This document shows, piece after piece, positions 62,579-64,000 of a stretch of 64,000 nucleotides of DNA. This stretch comes from Achromobacter ruhlandii. GTDB lineage: Bacteria > Pseudomonadota > Gammaproteobacteria > Burkholderiales > Burkholderiaceae_B. Where the stretch lies: positions 372,001-436,000 of the forward strand of contig NZ_CADIJL010000002.1 in assembly GCF_902859695.1 (NCBI RefSeq). The letters run 5' to 3'. How positions within the stretch are numbered: the stretch's first letter is position 1; each line of letters starts with the position of its first letter. The translations under genes and the position numbers were made by a program. The notes under the pieces are model-generated. The model ran no database searches. It saw only the letters and a list, made by a program, of their open reading frames with translations, and was not told where the DNA came from.

Positions 62579-63895
62579 ATGTCAGCTTCATTCATCACGG
62601 TGGAACAAGGCATCAAGACCGCCGGCGTCGGCAAGTTCCAGTACCGGCTGTTCATGATCTTCGGCCTGGTCTGGCTGGCCGACGCCATGCAGGTGCTGTC
62701 GATCGGCTTCAGCGCGCCTTCGATCGCCCGCACCTTCGGCATCCCGGTGCCCGAAGCCCTGCAGACCGGCACCGCGTTCTTCGTCGGCATGCTGATCGGC
62801 GCCTTCGCGTTTGGCCGGCTGGCCGACCGCATCGGCCGCCGCCCGGTGCTGATGATGGCAGTGGTCATCGACGCCTGCGCCGGCGTGGCCTCGGCCTTCG
62901 CGCCGGACTTCGCCTGGCTGCTGTTGCTGCGCTTCGTCACTGGCATCGGTGTCGGCGGCACGCTGCCGGTGGACTACACCATGATGGCCGAGTTCCTGCC
63001 GAGCGAGCGCCGCGGCCGCTGGCTGGTGCTGCTGGAGTCGTTCTGGGCCCTGGGCACCATCTGCCTGGCGCTGCTGGCCCTGGCCGCGCTGTCGTGGGGC
63101 GACGATGCCTGGCGCGTGATCTTCTTCGTCACCGGTCTGCCGGCGTTGATCGGCGTGGTGCTGCGCTTCTACATCCCCGAGTCGCCGATGTACCTGAACC
63201 GCAACGGCAAGTCGGGACAGGCGCGCAAGGTGCTCGAACGCGTGGCCCGTGTCAACGGACGTCCGACCGACATCCCCGAGCTCAAGCCGGAACTGCATGA
63301 GCGCAAGCCGCTGTCGGCGCTGTTCTCGAACGCGCTGCGCCGCCGCAGCATCGCGCTGTGCCTGGCCTGGGCGCTGATTTCCATCGCCTACTACGGCGTG
63401 TTCGTCTACCTGCCGATCAAGCTCAGCAGCCAGGGCTTCGCCTTCATGCGCGGCCAGGAATTCCTGGTGCTGCTGGCGCTGGTGCAGTTGCCGGGCTTCG
63501 CGCTGTCGGCCTATGGGGTGGAACGCTGGGGCCGCAAGCCGACGCTGGTGGGCTTCCTGATCCTGAGCGCGGTGGGCTGCATGTTGTACAGCCTGGGCAC
63601 CTCCAGCTTCCTGGTGATCGGCTCGACGCTGCTCATGAGCTTCGCGCTGCTGGGCACCTGGGGCGCGCTGTACGCCTTCACGCCCGAGGTCTATCCGACC
63701 GACCTGCGCGCCAGCGGCATGGGCCTGGCGGGCGCGGTGGCGCGCTTTGGCGGCCTGTTCGCGCCGGCCATCATCGCGCCCATCATGGCCACCCACTTCA
63801 CGCTGGCGCTGGCGGTGCTGGCGGCGATGCTGCTGGCCGCGGCCCTGTCGATCCGGGCGGTCGATGTCGAGTCGCGCAACCGCGCGCTGGACTGA
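62579..63895 (+). CDS. MFS importer of the NiaP/SV2-like group, probable nicotinate transporter
   Basis: 438 residues from ATG 62579, with AAAGGGA upstream. Twelve membrane helices. Motif A GRLADRIGRRPVLMM after helix 2, ERRGRWLVLLESFWALGT in the middle loop, RFYIPESPMYL before the central loop, and YPTDLRASGMGLAGAVARFGG near helix 11, all of the sugar/organic-anion symporter family that includes nicotinate permease NiaP. Its place after nicA and the cytochrome gene, about 210 bases downstream, supports nicotinate or a hydroxylated product as cargo. The exact substrate is inferred. Confidence 0.82.
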   Translation: MSASFITVEQGIKTAGVGKFQYRLFMIFGLVWLADAMQVLSIGFSAPSIARTFGIPVPEALQTGTAFFVGMLIGAFAFGRLADRIGRRPVLMMAVVIDACAGVASAFAPDFAWLLLLRFVTGIGVGGTLPVDYTMMAEFLPSERRGRWLVLLESFWALGTICLALLALAALSWGDDAWRVIFFVTGLPALIGVVLRFYIPESPMYLNRNGKSGQARKVLERVARVNGRPTDIPELKPELHERKPLSALFSNALRRRSIALCLAWALISIAYYGVFVYLPIKLSSQGFAFMRGQEFLVLLALVQLPGFALSAYGVERWGRKPTLVGFLILSAVGCMLYSLGTSSFLVIGSTLLMSFALLGTWGALYAFTPEVYPTDLRASGMGLAGAVARFGGLFAPAIIAPIMATHFTLALAVLAAMLLAAALSIRAVDVESRNRALD

Positions 63896-63965
63896 TTCAC
63901 CCGGGGAGGGCAAGGCTTATCCGGGCGGACGCGCGCCGCCCGGATGTCGGTTGTGCATACGCCGA

Positions 63966-63995
63966 CTTTCCCTATGCCGGCTTTCCCTATGCCGG
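63966..63995. repeat. Direct repeat of 15 bases at the right edge
   Basis: CTTTCCCTATGCCGG occurs twice back-to-back (63966-63980, 63981-63995). The following bases begin a diverging copy and the window ends. No gene lies in 63896-64000. Confidence 0.6.
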
Positions 63996-64000
63996 CTGTC

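Overview
The window is a very GC-rich bacterial chromosome segment with short intergenic gaps. A Bug/TctC-type periplasmic binding protein, many LysR, AraC and Lrp regulators, a Wsp surface-sensing operon and a nicotinate-degradation cluster point to the betaproteobacterial family Alcaligenaceae (Achromobacter/Bordetella type). This assignment is inferred from gene content, not from a marker gene. I see no rRNA, tRNA, CRISPR array, transposase or phage gene.

Layout. 1-5.7 kb: end of an unknown gene, a Met-rich secreted protein, a two-domain kinase-like protein, an AraC regulator divergent from a short-chain dehydrogenase, a tiny membrane protein and a SMI1/KNR4-like protein. 6.2-9.1 kb: Bug receptor, an unusual alpha/beta hydrolase with a Cys nucleophile, the remnant of a methyltransferase and a BPL-N-type amidotransferase-like protein. 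9.7-18.4 kb: a DUF4198 protein and several regulator/exporter pairs (LysR-MFS twice, plus MerR, AraC and GNAT). 18.8-22.6 kb: a three-gene membrane-bound GMC dehydrogenase operon of gluconate-dehydrogenase type, closed by a strong terminator. 22.8-25.1 kb: small exported proteins, a GNAT, and a short leader peptide with terminator and antiterminator ahead of a small P-loop kinase-like gene.

25.2-29.2 kb: a FAN1-like VRR-NUC nuclease translationally coupled to a nuclease-plus-iron-sulfur-helicase protein, with a LexA-box-like sequence at the promoter. This looks like a DNA-damage-induced repair operon. 29.3-35.2 kb: truncated hemoglobin, an MFS exporter and a LysR gene separated by a 12-copy 13-bp tandem repeat, a thioesterase behind a perfect palindrome, and an amidase. 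35.5-44.0 kb: a complete wspABCDEFR operon; receptor, couplers, CheA/CheR/CheB homologues and the diguanylate cyclase WspR link a surface signal to c-di-GMP. 44.1-48.6 kb: an outer-membrane porin gene overlapping a ferric-iron/phosphonate-type ABC transporter. 48.7-50.7 kb: an Lrp-type regulator divergent from a PLP enzyme of the cystathionine gamma-synthase family.

50.7-63.9 kb: the nicotinate catabolic cluster. Nicotinate is hydroxylated by a molybdenum enzyme: [2Fe-2S] NicA, a separate molybdopterin subunit and a membrane-anchored triheme cytochrome fused to a degenerate molybdopterin-like module. NicC then acts on 6-hydroxynicotinate, NicX opens the ring, NicD deformylates and NicF deaminates to maleate. 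MocA- and XdhC-type factors for the cofactor lie in the same operon and an MFS importer ends the other arm. The two arms diverge from a 314-bp promoter region with palindromes. Maleate isomerase (nicE) and the usual MarR regulator are not in the window.
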